64,000 nt of DNA from an uncultured Clostridia bacterium (lineage in GTDB: Bacteria; Bacillota; Clostridia; Christensenellales; Aristaeellaceae). Positions 16,678 to 25,630 of this stretch are shown in pieces; the stretch's first letter is position 1, and each line of letters starts with the position of its first letter. Location of the stretch: positions 1-64,000 of the forward strand of contig CAKTXH010000002.1 in NCBI GenBank assembly GCA_934630975.1. Direction: 5' to 3'. Below the pieces are notes generated by a model, which saw only the letters and a list, made by a program, of their open reading frames with translations, ran no database searches and was not told where the DNA came from. A program made the position numbers and the translations under genes.

Positions 16678-17400
16678 CTATGAAAGACGTTCATTTTTTA
16701 TCAGAATCTGTATACACAGCCCCTGTCCCTGCGCATGCATGCTGACGCAGGCAGGAATTCCCTGCGCATTGAGCGCATCGCCCAGCCGCTGCGCCTCCTC
16801 CGCCGCGCGCCGGACGGCGCGCCGTTTGCCGCCCTCCTGCCTGTCTTCCGGCCTGCCAAGCAGCCGCCGCGCCTGCCCGGTCGTCAAGCCGCGCTGAGCG
16901 ATGATCTCCGCTGCTTCCACCCTTCTGGCCTTGGGCTGTATGGTTTTCAAAAACTCTGCCTGTTCCAGCGAAAGGCCGCCGCGTTCAATCGCCGCGCGCG
17001 TCTCCTCATCCAATTCGAGCATCGCCAGCCGCCGCCGGATTTCGCCTTCCGGGATGCAGCATTTTTCCGCAGCGCCCGCCCGGCTCAAAAGCCGCGCTTC
17101 CTCCAGAAAAGAAACGTTTCGGCGGGTAAAGTGCTCTTCCAGAAAGCAGGCGGCAGCCTCCGGCTTATCTCCCGGGATGTTCACCGCGTCGATTTCGTCA
17201 AGCCCCAGCATCCGGCAGGCCGCCAGCCGCCGCGCGCCGCACACCAGCATATAGCGGCCATTTTCGCGATTTTCCTGCACCACGACGGGCTGAAGCATGC
17301 CGTGACGGGCGATGGACTGCGCCAGCACCGGCAGCGTTTCATCCTCCCGAAGGCGCGGCTGAACCATGCCGCCGTATATATCGGCCGTATGCAGACGCAT
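16678..17400 (-). CDS. Orphan ParB-like (ParB/Noc N-terminal domain) protein
   Basis: 240 residues from ATG 17398-17400; a TTG at 17446-17448 behind a GGGGG stretch would add 16 residues. Residues 1-85 form a ParB N-terminal domain: box I-like VQPRL, then GMLQPVVV and the CGARRLAACRML element in the place of GERRYRA. The following helical part is shorter than in chromosomal ParB, where the helix-turn-helix would sit. The C terminus is not ParB-like. No parA is adjacent and the locus is far from the usual parAB context (gidB). A DNA-binding or CTP-binding role is possible but unproven. It lies 76 bp after comEC on the same strand. Confidence 0.75.
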   Translation of the reverse strand: MRLHTADIYGGMVQPRLREDETLPVLAQSIARHGMLQPVVVQENRENGRYMLVCGARRLAACRMLGLDEIDAVNIPGDKPEAAACFLEEHFTRRNVSFLEEARLLSRAGAAEKCCIPEGEIRRRLAMLELDEETRAAIERGGLSLEQAEFLKTIQPKARRVEAAEIIAQRGLTTGQARRLLGRPEDRQEGGKRRAVRRAAEEAQRLGDALNAQGIPACVSMHAQGQGLCIQILIKNERLS

Positions 17401-17475
17401 AAACTGCGCGCCTTTTTCCTTCGGATTCACAGCCTGTCTGCGCTTCAAAAGCCCTTCCCCCTCGCTTGTCCTCTG

Positions 17476-19806
17476 TCAGGGAGTATATGCGGCGGGAAGC
17501 GCGTTTGATGATGGCGCATCCAGATAAGTTTGCGCCGTAATTCCGCGCTCGGAGAGCCAAAGGGTGATGCACCCGCTTTCGTCCGTTCTGTACACCGTCG
17601 CGCCGACCGAATCCAGCGCCTCGAGCACGCGCTCGGTCGGGTGACCGTACCGATTGTTTGCGCCGACGCTGATGAGGGCGATTTCCGGCGTGGTTTTTTG
17701 CAAAAATTCGTCGCTGGTTGCGTATTTGCTGCCATGATGCGCGACCTTGAGGATATCGCAGTCCGGCGGCGCCTCCATCTCGCTTGTAATCGGCAAATCG
17801 CCTGTCATCAAAATTTTCGCGCCCATAGACTGCGTGTACAGCACCAACGAACGCTCGTTGTCGCCCTCTAATTCCTTTCGCGGCGACAGCACGTCAAATG
17901 TAAAATCGCCCGAATCAATCTTCGCTCCGGCGGACGCGGTTTCAATCGAAATCCTCTTCTCGTTGGCCAAACGAAGCGCCTCCTGCACCGTCAAAGACGC
18001 ATCGCGCGCCTGCACGCCCGACGGAATGATGATCCGCCCAACCTCAATTTCTGAAGTCAGCAGCGTACCCAGCGCCCCGGCGTGATCCTCATCCAGATGG
18101 GACAAAATCAGTGTATCGACGTACAGCCCTTCGTGCCGCAGGTAACGCAGCACGTCATAGCTGCTCGCCGGGCCGACGTCTACCAGCGTCGCCTGCCGCC
18201 CATGCCGAAGAACCGCCGCGTCGCCCTGCCCCACGTCGAGCTGAACATAGCGCGCGTCGAGCGTCAGCCGGGGCAGATAGCTGACCAGAAGCACGCCGAG
18301 CGCCGCCGCCAACGCCCTTTTCCTGCCCCGGCCAAAGCGGATGCGGCTGCTGCACAGCATCATCGCAGCAATCGCCACAGCCAGCGTCCATCCATACGGC
18401 GCAGGCAGGCGGCAGATTTTGATATTCAGCCCCGCGACGGCCAGAATCAGGTTTTGTGCCGCGCCCGCAGCCGTTCCAACCGCCGTACCGAATAACCGAC
18501 CGACGGTCGGCAGGCAAGCTCCGAGCGCCATGCAGCCCATTCCGCCCAGCATCAAAAGCGCCATCAGGCCGCCTGCAAAGCCGTTCACCAGCAAAGCGAG
18601 CAGCGGCACATAGCCGTAAAAGAGAAGCTGAATCGGCAAAGCGGCCAACTGCGCGCTGAAACTGATCGCCAGTCCTTCTGCCGCATGCGGATGGCGGCGC
18701 ATCCACGGAACGCGTCGATTCAGCCATGACGAGCACGCGCCGCCGAGCAGTAAAATACCCAGCAGCACGAAGAACGAAAACTGAAACGCCGCATCCAGCG
18801 GCCATGTTGGGCGAATCAGCGCCATGATCCACGCTGCGGTGGCCAACGCGGTCAGCGGCTCGTACCGTCTGCCTCGGCATTTTGCCAGCCCGCGAAGCGT
18901 CGCCATGATCAACGCACGGACTGTTCCAGCCGCCGCGCCCGTCAGGCCCGTATAGAAACACAGACTGACGGTCTGTAAGGCAAAGCGCGTCCACCGGCCA
19001 AACGGCAGGCGGCCGAGCAGTTTTTCAAGCATCAGCGCGATCAGGGATAAGTGCATGCCGGAAACCGTCAGCAGGTGCACAATACCGGTCAGGCGCATCG
19101 CCGTCACCAGATCGTCGTCGAGGTTTTCCCGACTGCCCAGCAGCACCGCCTGAAACAGCGGAGCCTGCCCGCCAAACACCGTCTCTGCAAGCAGCATCAG
19201 CTTCTTTTGCGCGCATCGAAACCATTCGCGAAGGGAAAACCTGCCGCCGCCCTCAGCCGTCCAGCCGGGCAGCAGATAGCCGGAAAGTTCGTAATTCTGC
19301 GCCAACGCGCGAATCCGTCCGTTGCTCCCGCCCGGATTGCGCGGTTCATTCGGCGCAAACAGTCTGCCCGTTCCCTGTACGCGCTGACCGACCTCAACCG
19401 GCGCGGTCTCGCCGTCCTCCGTCATCAGCGTAACCAGTACGCGATGCGAATACGTTTCGCCGTCGCAGACCACGTTTTTCAGCCAAACGCGGTTTTCCCT
19501 TTGAATCGCGTCGATTTCGCCGACAATCGCCGCCTTTGATCTGCTCGGCGCATCGCGAACGGCCAGCACCGAAGCCGTTACGCCGTTGCCCAGCAGGAAA
19601 AGCACCAGCGCCGCACAAAAAAGCGCGCTTTTCCACCGTCTCAGCCGGAAAAGGCCAAGAACCGCCGAAAAAGCGCACAGAAACCCAATCCAAACCGCGG
19701 GAAACGCCGCAATCTGCGCCAGATAAACGCCCGCCAGATAGGCGCAGGCGAGCACAGCCAGACGACGGCGAACCGGAAGCAGAATCACGTGCCTGCGTTC
19801 GTCCAT
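17476..19806 (-). CDS. comEC: ComEC/Rec2 family competence protein
   Basis: About 776 residues. An N-terminal OB-like domain (about 75-200) is followed by the polytopic Competence domain with about 8-10 membrane segments (about 215-480) and a C-terminal metallo-beta-lactamase fold with LSHLDEDHAGAL and HHGSKYATS. ComEC forms the inner-membrane channel for incoming single-stranded DNA and its MBL domain is thought to degrade the other strand. The ATG at 19804-19806 is preferred; a GTG at 19840-19842 sits inside a hairpin. comEA is not adjacent. Confidence 0.9.
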   Translation of the reverse strand: MDERRHVILLPVRRRLAVLACAYLAGVYLAQIAAFPAVWIGFLCAFSAVLGLFRLRRWKSALFCAALVLFLLGNGVTASVLAVRDAPSRSKAAIVGEIDAIQRENRVWLKNVVCDGETYSHRVLVTLMTEDGETAPVEVGQRVQGTGRLFAPNEPRNPGGSNGRIRALAQNYELSGYLLPGWTAEGGGRFSLREWFRCAQKKLMLLAETVFGGQAPLFQAVLLGSRENLDDDLVTAMRLTGIVHLLTVSGMHLSLIALMLEKLLGRLPFGRWTRFALQTVSLCFYTGLTGAAAGTVRALIMATLRGLAKCRGRRYEPLTALATAAWIMALIRPTWPLDAAFQFSFFVLLGILLLGGACSSWLNRRVPWMRRHPHAAEGLAISFSAQLAALPIQLLFYGYVPLLALLVNGFAGGLMALLMLGGMGCMALGACLPTVGRLFGTAVGTAAGAAQNLILAVAGLNIKICRLPAPYGWTLAVAIAAMMLCSSRIRFGRGRKRALAAALGVLLVSYLPRLTLDARYVQLDVGQGDAAVLRHGRQATLVDVGPASSYDVLRYLRHEGLYVDTLILSHLDEDHAGALGTLLTSEIEVGRIIIPSGVQARDASLTVQEALRLANEKRISIETASAGAKIDSGDFTFDVLSPRKELEGDNERSLVLYTQSMGAKILMTGDLPITSEMEAPPDCDILKVAHHGSKYATSDEFLQKTTPEIALISVGANNRYGHPTERVLEALDSVGATVYRTDESGCITLWLSERGITAQTYLDAPSSNALPAAYTP

Positions 19807-19834
19807 CAGCCATGCCCCGCTTTGCTTTGGTATG

Positions 19835-19859
19835 ACGGGCACAAAATGCCCGTGTTTTT
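19835..19859 (+). terminator. Terminator-like hairpin upstream of comEC
   Basis: A perfect 7-bp stem (19835-19841 with 19847-19853, loop CAAAA) followed by GTTTTTA on the plus strand. No plus-strand gene precedes it, so it may instead be a leader hairpin of comEC or the end of an antisense transcript. Confidence 0.35.
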
Positions 19860-19931
19860 ATTGTAACCCAGCCTCCGCGTCTTTTGACATATCGCGTTTA
19901 GAGGCATCCATCCCATTTGGATTCAATTCGT

Positions 19932-21308
19932 TTAATTATCCGCGTTCTGCAAGGCGATGCAGCGCTTGAGCCATCTGCCGCGCAGGTAATACACTACGAA
20001 CATGCCCGAGGTCACAATCCACGTGATCGGATAGCTGAGCAGCAGCACCTTAAGCTCGTGATGCGCCGAAACAACCACCGTCACCCAGAACACGCGCAGC
20101 AGGCAGACGCCCGTGAGCGTCATGATCGTCGGAATCAGCGAATCGCCCGCGCCGCGCATCGCGCCGGAGAGGATTTCAATGAAGATATAGGTGATATAGG
20201 TCGGCACAATCAGGCGCACGATGGACAGGCCAATTTCGATGACCTGCGCGTCGTCGCTGAACAGGCCGAGCAGCGGTTCAGCAACAATCATCAGCACTGC
20301 GCTGAGCGCAATCGTCGCCGCCGCGGAAATGCCAAGGCAAACGTTGATGCTCTTTTTCATGCGGTCATAGAGCCGCGCGCCGAAATTCTGGCCGACAAAG
20401 GTGGTAATCGCAACGCCGAACGCGTTGATGACCATCCAGTACATGCCGTCCACCTTGCCGTAAGCGGTGTACGCCGCCATAACGTCCGTGCCAAAGCCGT
20501 TGACGCTCGCCTGAATGATGATGTTGGAGAGCGAATACATCACGGACTGCAAACCGGCGGGCAGGCCGATACGGACAATCCGCGCCAGCATATCGCCGTA
20601 GAAACGGATTTTTTTGAGCTGCACACGATAGACCTGCGGCGAACGGCACAGCGTCACCATGACCAGCACGGCGCTGACCACCTGGCTGAGCACCGTCGCC
20701 GCCGCCGCGCCCGCAACGCCCAGATTAAGGCCGATGACCAGCACGACGTCCAGCACGATATTCGTCATGGTTGCGCTGATCAGGAAGAACAGTGGCCGTC
20801 TGGAATCGCCGACCGCGCGCAGGATGCCCGAGCCGATGTTGTAAATCAGCGAGGGAATCATGCCCAGAAAATAGATGTTGATGTAGGTCACCGCATGGGT
20901 CAGCACGTCCTCCGGCGTGCCCATCATCACGAGCACGGTTTTGCTGAAACAGATTCCCAGCACCGTCAGCGCCGCGCCGCTGGCCAACGCAAGCGCCATC
21001 GTCGTGTGCACCGCGCGGGAAACGTCGTCCGGCCTGCGCGCGCCGAAGAACTGCGAAATGATGACCGACGCGCCGGAGGACAGGCCGACAAAGAAGCCGA
21101 CCAGCAGGTTAATCAACGTGCCCGTCGTGCCGCCGACCGCTGCCAGCGCCTCTTTGCCGACAAATTTGCCGACGATAATGGCGTCCGCCGTATTATAGAG
21201 CTGCTGAAAAAACGTGCCCAGCACAATCGGGAAGAAGAACAGCAGAAGCTGTTTCCAGATCACGCCCTCGGTGATGGCGTTTTGCAAAGCTTTCTTTTCT
21301 TTGGCCAT
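19932..21308 (-). CDS. MATE family transporter (MOP superfamily)
   Basis: 458 residues with twelve membrane segments. The start region FFPIVLGTFFQQLYNTADAI and the repeat-related second-half motif IGLPAGLQSVMYSLSN are typical of MATE proteins, which export drugs or metabolites in exchange for H+ or Na+. It follows the FrhB-like gene of the polysaccharide operon by 46 bp on the same strand. MATE proteins share a superfamily with Wzx flippases, so a part in glycan export is conceivable, yet the sequence looks like an ordinary MATE. A ribosome site GAGGAAAG precedes the ATG. Confidence 0.88.
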   Translation of the reverse strand: MAKEKKALQNAITEGVIWKQLLLFFFPIVLGTFFQQLYNTADAIIVGKFVGKEALAAVGGTTGTLINLLVGFFVGLSSGASVIISQFFGARRPDDVSRAVHTTMALALASGAALTVLGICFSKTVLVMMGTPEDVLTHAVTYINIYFLGMIPSLIYNIGSGILRAVGDSRRPLFFLISATMTNIVLDVVLVIGLNLGVAGAAAATVLSQVVSAVLVMVTLCRSPQVYRVQLKKIRFYGDMLARIVRIGLPAGLQSVMYSLSNIIIQASVNGFGTDVMAAYTAYGKVDGMYWMVINAFGVAITTFVGQNFGARLYDRMKKSINVCLGISAAATIALSAVLMIVAEPLLGLFSDDAQVIEIGLSIVRLIVPTYITYIFIEILSGAMRGAGDSLIPTIMTLTGVCLLRVFWVTVVVSAHHELKVLLLSYPITWIVTSGMFVVYYLRGRWLKRCIALQNADN

Positions 21309-21354
21309 ACGCTTTCCTCAATCCGAAATGTATTTGTTCAGACCGTCGGTCGGT

Positions 21355-22551
21355 TTATTTTGAAATCAGGTTTTTCATTCGCCGTATCGCGCCGAGAGGC
21401 AAATGCGCTATGCGTTTTGCCGTCCGCTCGATCACGCCCGGGCCGCGAAGCAGCTTCATCACCTGCTCGCTTTCAAAGCCGTGCGCCTGATATCGCTTAA
21501 AAAATGCCGTTCGCTTGGCGTGCGGTTCAGCTGACCGCACAAGGCTCGGATTCACGCGCGTCATGCTCTCCATATTCTGAAGGGCAAAACGGTTCATCTG
21601 CGTTCCGACAGCTTCAAGCGCCTGCCGCCCCTTCTGCGTATTGGCCATCACAAGCGAAAGCCCGGTATCGTCGTCCCGCTCGGGGCAGATTGTCTCCGCA
21701 CCCCACAGGTCGGCCAATGTGATATCCGCCGCATGCCGCTTTCCGCGAAGCTGATCGCAGTCATGGCAGGACGGACGCAGATACAGATTTTGCAGAAAGC
21801 CGTACAGATACGGATCGGTCGTCTGCGTGCCCGTGTGCTCTTCGCCGTTTTCAAACGTCGCAACGACGGAAAAATTCTTCCAGCCAAGGCGCTTATCGCG
21901 GAACGCATAGGTGCAAACGCGGCTTCCCCGTTTCTTTTCCAGCTCCGCCAGATAGGACGCAAACACCCCCGGCGAAGGCACGCCGTGGCAGACAAAATCC
22001 ACCGTCAGCAGCTTATCCGCCTTCACATTGCCCAGCGCCGCCATCAGTCCATTGATCTGGCAGGGCGTGCCGGAAAACAGCACCGGGATATCCCGTTTAA
22101 GCAGCGAAACCGCGTTGCCGATTGCGTCCGCCGCATCGCTCTGCACATATTTGGAGCCGCGCATGCCGGAAAGCTCGTTTTCATCAAACGCGCCGACATG
22201 CTCAACGCGCAGCGTCTCGTCAAACGCCGCGCCGAACGCCACGCCGCCCTGCCGAATGACCTCGCGCGCAAGCAGCGTAAACACGCCGCCGGAGGACGAC
22301 TGCCCCCGCAGCGCTTCATCCTTCGCCTGCGCGCCGAACAGATGCGCGTGACGCTCCGGCATTTCCCGCCCGGCCGGGCAGCGCTTCTCGCACAAATCGC
22401 AGGAAATGCACGTTTCGCCGTCCACTTTCGGATAAAGAAAACCTTCCGCATCCGGCTGCATGGTAATCGCCTGCTTCGGACAAATGCTCACGCAAGCGCC
22501 GCAGCCCGTACATTCCGCCGGGTTCTTTCGTACCGTCTGCCTCATGCTCAT
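21355..22551 (-). CDS. FrhB-like [4Fe-4S] protein of polysaccharide loci (coenzyme F420 hydrogenase beta-subunit family)
   Basis: 398 residues. Two [4Fe-4S] motifs open the protein: C14-x2-C17-x2-C20-x3-C24 and CISCDLCEKRCP (about 48-59). The FrhB_FdhB N- and C-terminal domains follow, including SSGGVFT, LFSGTPCQINGL and DFVCHGVPSP, with further cysteines at CHDCDQLRGKRH. In surface-glycan clusters such proteins sit next to polysaccharide pyruvyl transferases, as here (ATGA overlap). Their electron-transfer substrate is not established; in other contexts the family handles flavin and F420 redox. Confidence 0.85.
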   Translation of the reverse strand: MSMRQTVRKNPAECTGCGACVSICPKQAITMQPDAEGFLYPKVDGETCISCDLCEKRCPAGREMPERHAHLFGAQAKDEALRGQSSSGGVFTLLAREVIRQGGVAFGAAFDETLRVEHVGAFDENELSGMRGSKYVQSDAADAIGNAVSLLKRDIPVLFSGTPCQINGLMAALGNVKADKLLTVDFVCHGVPSPGVFASYLAELEKKRGSRVCTYAFRDKRLGWKNFSVVATFENGEEHTGTQTTDPYLYGFLQNLYLRPSCHDCDQLRGKRHAADITLADLWGAETICPERDDDTGLSLVMANTQKGRQALEAVGTQMNRFALQNMESMTRVNPSLVRSAEPHAKRTAFFKRYQAHGFESEQVMKLLRGPGVIERTAKRIAHLPLGAIRRMKNLISK

Positions 22552-23714
22552 TTTCCTCTCGCCAAATTCAAAACGGCGTCCAGCGTTTCATCCTGCCCCG
22601 CCATGTACGACGGCATCCGCGTTTGAAGCTGCTTTCGTTCCGCATCGGCCCGCTTCATCATCGCGTCATATGCCGCAATCAGTTCGGCCTCGCCGGAAAG
22701 TTCCTGCGCGGGGATCAAATGGCCCTCTTCCGAGCCGAACAAATCGCGCGCAATGCCACGCGCCTTGACCGAATAGCCGATCACCAGCGTCGGCACAAAC
22801 GTCGAATAGGCCGCCACGGAAACATGCGTTCTGGCCGTGACCAGCCCGCTGAGCCGCTTGACATAACCCTTATACTGCATCGCGCCAAGCTGAGACGACA
22901 GCAGGAACACGCGCGGTTCATCCGCAAAATGCGCCTTGATTTCGGAAAGCGCGTCCATGTCGTTATCATGCGCCCATGTGACGTGCGGAATCAGCGCTAC
23001 GGCGTTTTCGCTCGTCCGCAGGATATGGCGAACCAGCGCGACGAACGCGTTCAGCGCCGCGTTTCTGTCCTTCGCGTTGTTCAGCACGAGCGGGCTTACA
23101 TTCAGACCAACGGTCTGTTTTTCTCTCCAGCCTGCCGGAAGCGGCAGTTCTTCGGCTCGCAGGGTAAAGGCCGGGTCGCACCACGTCCGCACGGTCAGCC
23201 CTGCGTCGCGCATCGCCTGCGCCGTGATGGATTCGCGCGCGACAATCAGGTCATACGCCTTCAAATCCGCCAGACACTCGCCTTCGAGCAGTTCCGGGTT
23301 GACCGAGCAGCCCCACAGCACAAGCGGTTTGCCCGCCTGGTGCAGCCTACCGTTGATAACCCGGGTATGCTCCTGCCTCCCATAGCAATACGTATCGCCG
23401 CCGATAGAAAGGCAGACGTCCGCCCGCTTTCCCTCGCGGATCACCGGCAGATACCTGCGCGCAACCTCATGTTCGCGCGGCATGCCCAGCCGAAAACCGA
23501 CCGAGTTGATCAGCCTGCTGACGCTGTACGGCGAAATCCGCTCGTCCACAACCTTTTCAATATCCGGCAGATTCAGCTTTCGATCCACATCGGCCTGACC
23601 CGATGCAAGCACCGCCTGCGCCCCTTTTTGCGCAAACAGCGCGGAGGTCGAGCGCACAATCGCTTCGCAGCCGCGGTTTTCACAGCCGGAATGGTTATAC
23701 AGCAGCACCCTCAT
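22548..23714 (-). CDS. Polysaccharide pyruvyl transferase family protein
   Basis: 388 residues from the ATG at 23712-23714, overlapping the stop of the upstream glycosyltransferase. The start MRVLLYNHSGCENRGCEAIV carries the N-gxENrG-eA motif of the WcaK/CsaB family. Other family points are LSIGGDTYCYG, the GCSVNPE turn and TARTHVSVAAY near residue 280. Members transfer pyruvate from PEP to a sugar to make a ketal. Together with the FrhB-like gene it suggests a pyruvylated or otherwise acidic glycan. Confidence 0.87.
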   Translation of the reverse strand: MRVLLYNHSGCENRGCEAIVRSTSALFAQKGAQAVLASGQADVDRKLNLPDIEKVVDERISPYSVSRLINSVGFRLGMPREHEVARRYLPVIREGKRADVCLSIGGDTYCYGRQEHTRVINGRLHQAGKPLVLWGCSVNPELLEGECLADLKAYDLIVARESITAQAMRDAGLTVRTWCDPAFTLRAEELPLPAGWREKQTVGLNVSPLVLNNAKDRNAALNAFVALVRHILRTSENAVALIPHVTWAHDNDMDALSEIKAHFADEPRVFLLSSQLGAMQYKGYVKRLSGLVTARTHVSVAAYSTFVPTLVIGYSVKARGIARDLFGSEEGHLIPAQELSGEAELIAAYDAMMKRADAERKQLQTRMPSYMAGQDETLDAVLNLARGK

Positions 23715-24694
23715 CGCCGAATCCCCCATTTCTTTTTCGTCAGTTTTTCACGCACGCGCAGCAAAACGTAAAGCTGCGGGAAATAGCCATTGACCACGGC
23801 GCGATAAACCCGCAAATCCCACTGGGGAATCCGCTCCTCCTTCACGCCGTCGAGCACAAGAGGCCGAATGTGCGCGTTAAAGCGCTTCATGCAGGCCATG
23901 ATGCCGGTTTCCTTTTCATCCACCCACACGCAGCTTTGCAAAAAATCGCGGAAATACAGTTCTTTCACGCCTTCGCGAACCAGAATCGCGCTCATGCTTT
24001 TGAGCATCGGCTGATGCGCCTCGCTGTAAAGCCCCATGTTGGCCATCGCGGAACTGCTGTGCACACGGTAGACATACGTTCGATCCGGGATATGCGCGAT
24101 GCTCTTGGCGCGCAGGTACAGCTGCAAATTGAGCAGCGCATCCTCGCCGATGCGCACGCTTTCATCCAGCCGCAGCCCATCCTCGAACAATTCGCGCACG
24201 TACAGTTTGTTCCATAAGTTGTTATAAATGCAGTGCATATGGATGATCTCGCGAACGATTTCCGAGGGCTGGGGCACGACCGGCTCGATTTCCACCGGGA
24301 TTCGGCAGCCTTTTTCCACATCAAAAAGCGTGTGGTTGGCCGACGTAATCTGCGCGCCGGTGCGCATGGCCGCCTGATACAGAATCGACAGCGAGTTCTC
24401 CTCCAACACATCGTCCGCATCCATAAACGCGATATAGCGCCCCGCCGCCATCGAAATGCCCCGGTTGCGCGCCGCGGAAACGCCTTCGTTGTGCACATGC
24501 ACCACCTTTGCGCGGCTTTCCGTTCGGGCAAACGCATCGAGAATCGCCCCGGTGGAATCCGTCGAACCATCGTCGATAAAAATCATTTCGATATTCGGCG
24601 TGCGCTGCGCCTTCAGGCTCTCCAGACAGATATTCAAATAGCGGTTGGCGTTATAGCACGGCACAATCACGCTGATGTCGCAGACCTCGGACAC
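23711..24694 (-). CDS. GT2 family glycosyltransferase (fourth in operon)
   Basis: 327 residues. The GT-A fold is shown by ISVIVPCYNANRYL at the start, IFIDDGSTDSTG (about 38) and the metal-binding DADD (about 93) in YIAFMDADDVLEE. No membrane segment is present, so it works in the cytoplasm on a lipid-linked or nucleotide-sugar substrate. A Cys-Ile-Tyr-rich part (MHCIYNNLWNKLYVRE) after the catalytic domain is also found in the other enzymes of this operon, which suggests duplication. Sugar and linkage cannot be told. Confidence 0.9.
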   Translation of the reverse strand: MSEVCDISVIVPCYNANRYLNICLESLKAQRTPNIEMIFIDDGSTDSTGAILDAFARTESRAKVVHVHNEGVSAARNRGISMAAGRYIAFMDADDVLEENSLSILYQAAMRTGAQITSANHTLFDVEKGCRIPVEIEPVVPQPSEIVREIIHMHCIYNNLWNKLYVRELFEDGLRLDESVRIGEDALLNLQLYLRAKSIAHIPDRTYVYRVHSSSAMANMGLYSEAHQPMLKSMSAILVREGVKELYFRDFLQSCVWVDEKETGIMACMKRFNAHIRPLVLDGVKEERIPQWDLRVYRAVVNGYFPQLYVLLRVREKLTKKKWGIRR

Positions 24695-24709
24695 AAGAAA
24701 CCCCTCCCG

Positions 24710-25630
24710 TTACGGCAGAAAATAGGATAAGCGCGGGCAGACCCGCAGCGCGATATCATAGACCTTGTGTTTCGCGCTCAGCTCGGAAAAATGCACACCG
24801 TCCGTCACGCGGGAGACAATCTCCCGGCTGAACGCGGCAGCCGCCTTCCCGCGCCCGCAATCGTTGCGGAGTGTGCGGAGATAAATGTCGATATGCGCGC
24901 GGAAAAGCGCCGTTTGCAGGCCGTTCTTCCGAATAAAATGCGTAATGCCGTCAAGCATCGGCTTGGCGCTTTCATAAACATGCCCGCTTGCGCGCGTCAT
25001 GGCGGAATCGCCGCCCAAATCATAGCGATAGACCGATTGGCGCGTCATTTTCCAGCCGCGCGCGGCGTGAAACGCGTCGAGATTGAAGAGCACATCCTCG
25101 CCAACCTTCACGCCCGGCGGCACGCAAAGCCCTTTCTCTCGAATCAGCGACGCGCGATAGAGCTTGGCGCACATGGAGTTGAGCGTGCTGTCCGTGCGGA
25201 CAAGGCTTTCCAGAATCGTCTGCCGATCTCCTTCCGCACAGGCGAGCTGCTCCTCGCGCCCGCCTTCGTCGGTGTAGCGAATCGTATACGCGCCGCAGAG
25301 GATATCCGCCCCGCCGTCGTCCAGCGCAAGCAGGGTTGCCAGCGCATCCGGCGGCAGAACGTCGTCCGCATCCACAAACGCCAGCCATTCTCCTCGCGCC
25401 GCCGCTATGCCCGCGTTTCGCGCGCAGGATACGCCGCCGTTTTTCTGGTGAATCACGCGAATCCGTGCGTCCGTCTGCGCAAGCGCGTCAAGCGCCGCGC
25501 CCGTTCCGTCCGCCGACCCGTCGTCAACCGCAATCAGCTCCCAATCCTCCACGGTCTGCGCCCGTATGCACTCGACCGTGCGAGAGAGAGAGGCCTCGCA
25601 GTTATAGCACGGCATCACAATGGATATCAT
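24710..25630 (-). CDS. GT2 family glycosyltransferase (third in operon)
   Basis: 306 residues from the ATG at 25628-25630, which overlaps the stop of the previous gene. Motifs are ISIVMPCYNCEASL, IAVDDGSADGTG, NGGVSCARNAG and FVDADDVLPPD. The domain plan matches its neighbours: a GT-A catalytic domain of about 220 residues and a short helical tail. The upstream in-frame extension lacks family character and covers the end of the previous gene, so it was not used. Confidence 0.9.
   Translation of the reverse strand: MISIVMPCYNCEASLSRTVECIRAQTVEDWELIAVDDGSADGTGAALDALAQTDARIRVIHQKNGGVSCARNAGIAAARGEWLAFVDADDVLPPDALATLLALDDGGADILCGAYTIRYTDEGGREEQLACAEGDRQTILESLVRTDSTLNSMCAKLYRASLIREKGLCVPPGVKVGEDVLFNLDAFHAARGWKMTRQSVYRYDLGGDSAMTRASGHVYESAKPMLDGITHFIRKNGLQTALFRAHIDIYLRTLRNDCGRGKAAAAFSREIVSRVTDGVHFSELSAKHKVYDIALRVCPRLSYFLP

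Noticed and set aside
16678..16694. Overlap of the DegV-like gene with the ParB-like gene
   Set aside because: It disappears when the DegV-like protein starts at its ATG at 16589, which has a good ribosome site and begins the family sequence.
19917..21500. A 527-codon open frame on the plus strand
   Set aside because: Antisense shadow of the MATE gene; low-complexity His/Arg/Asp-rich product without motifs.
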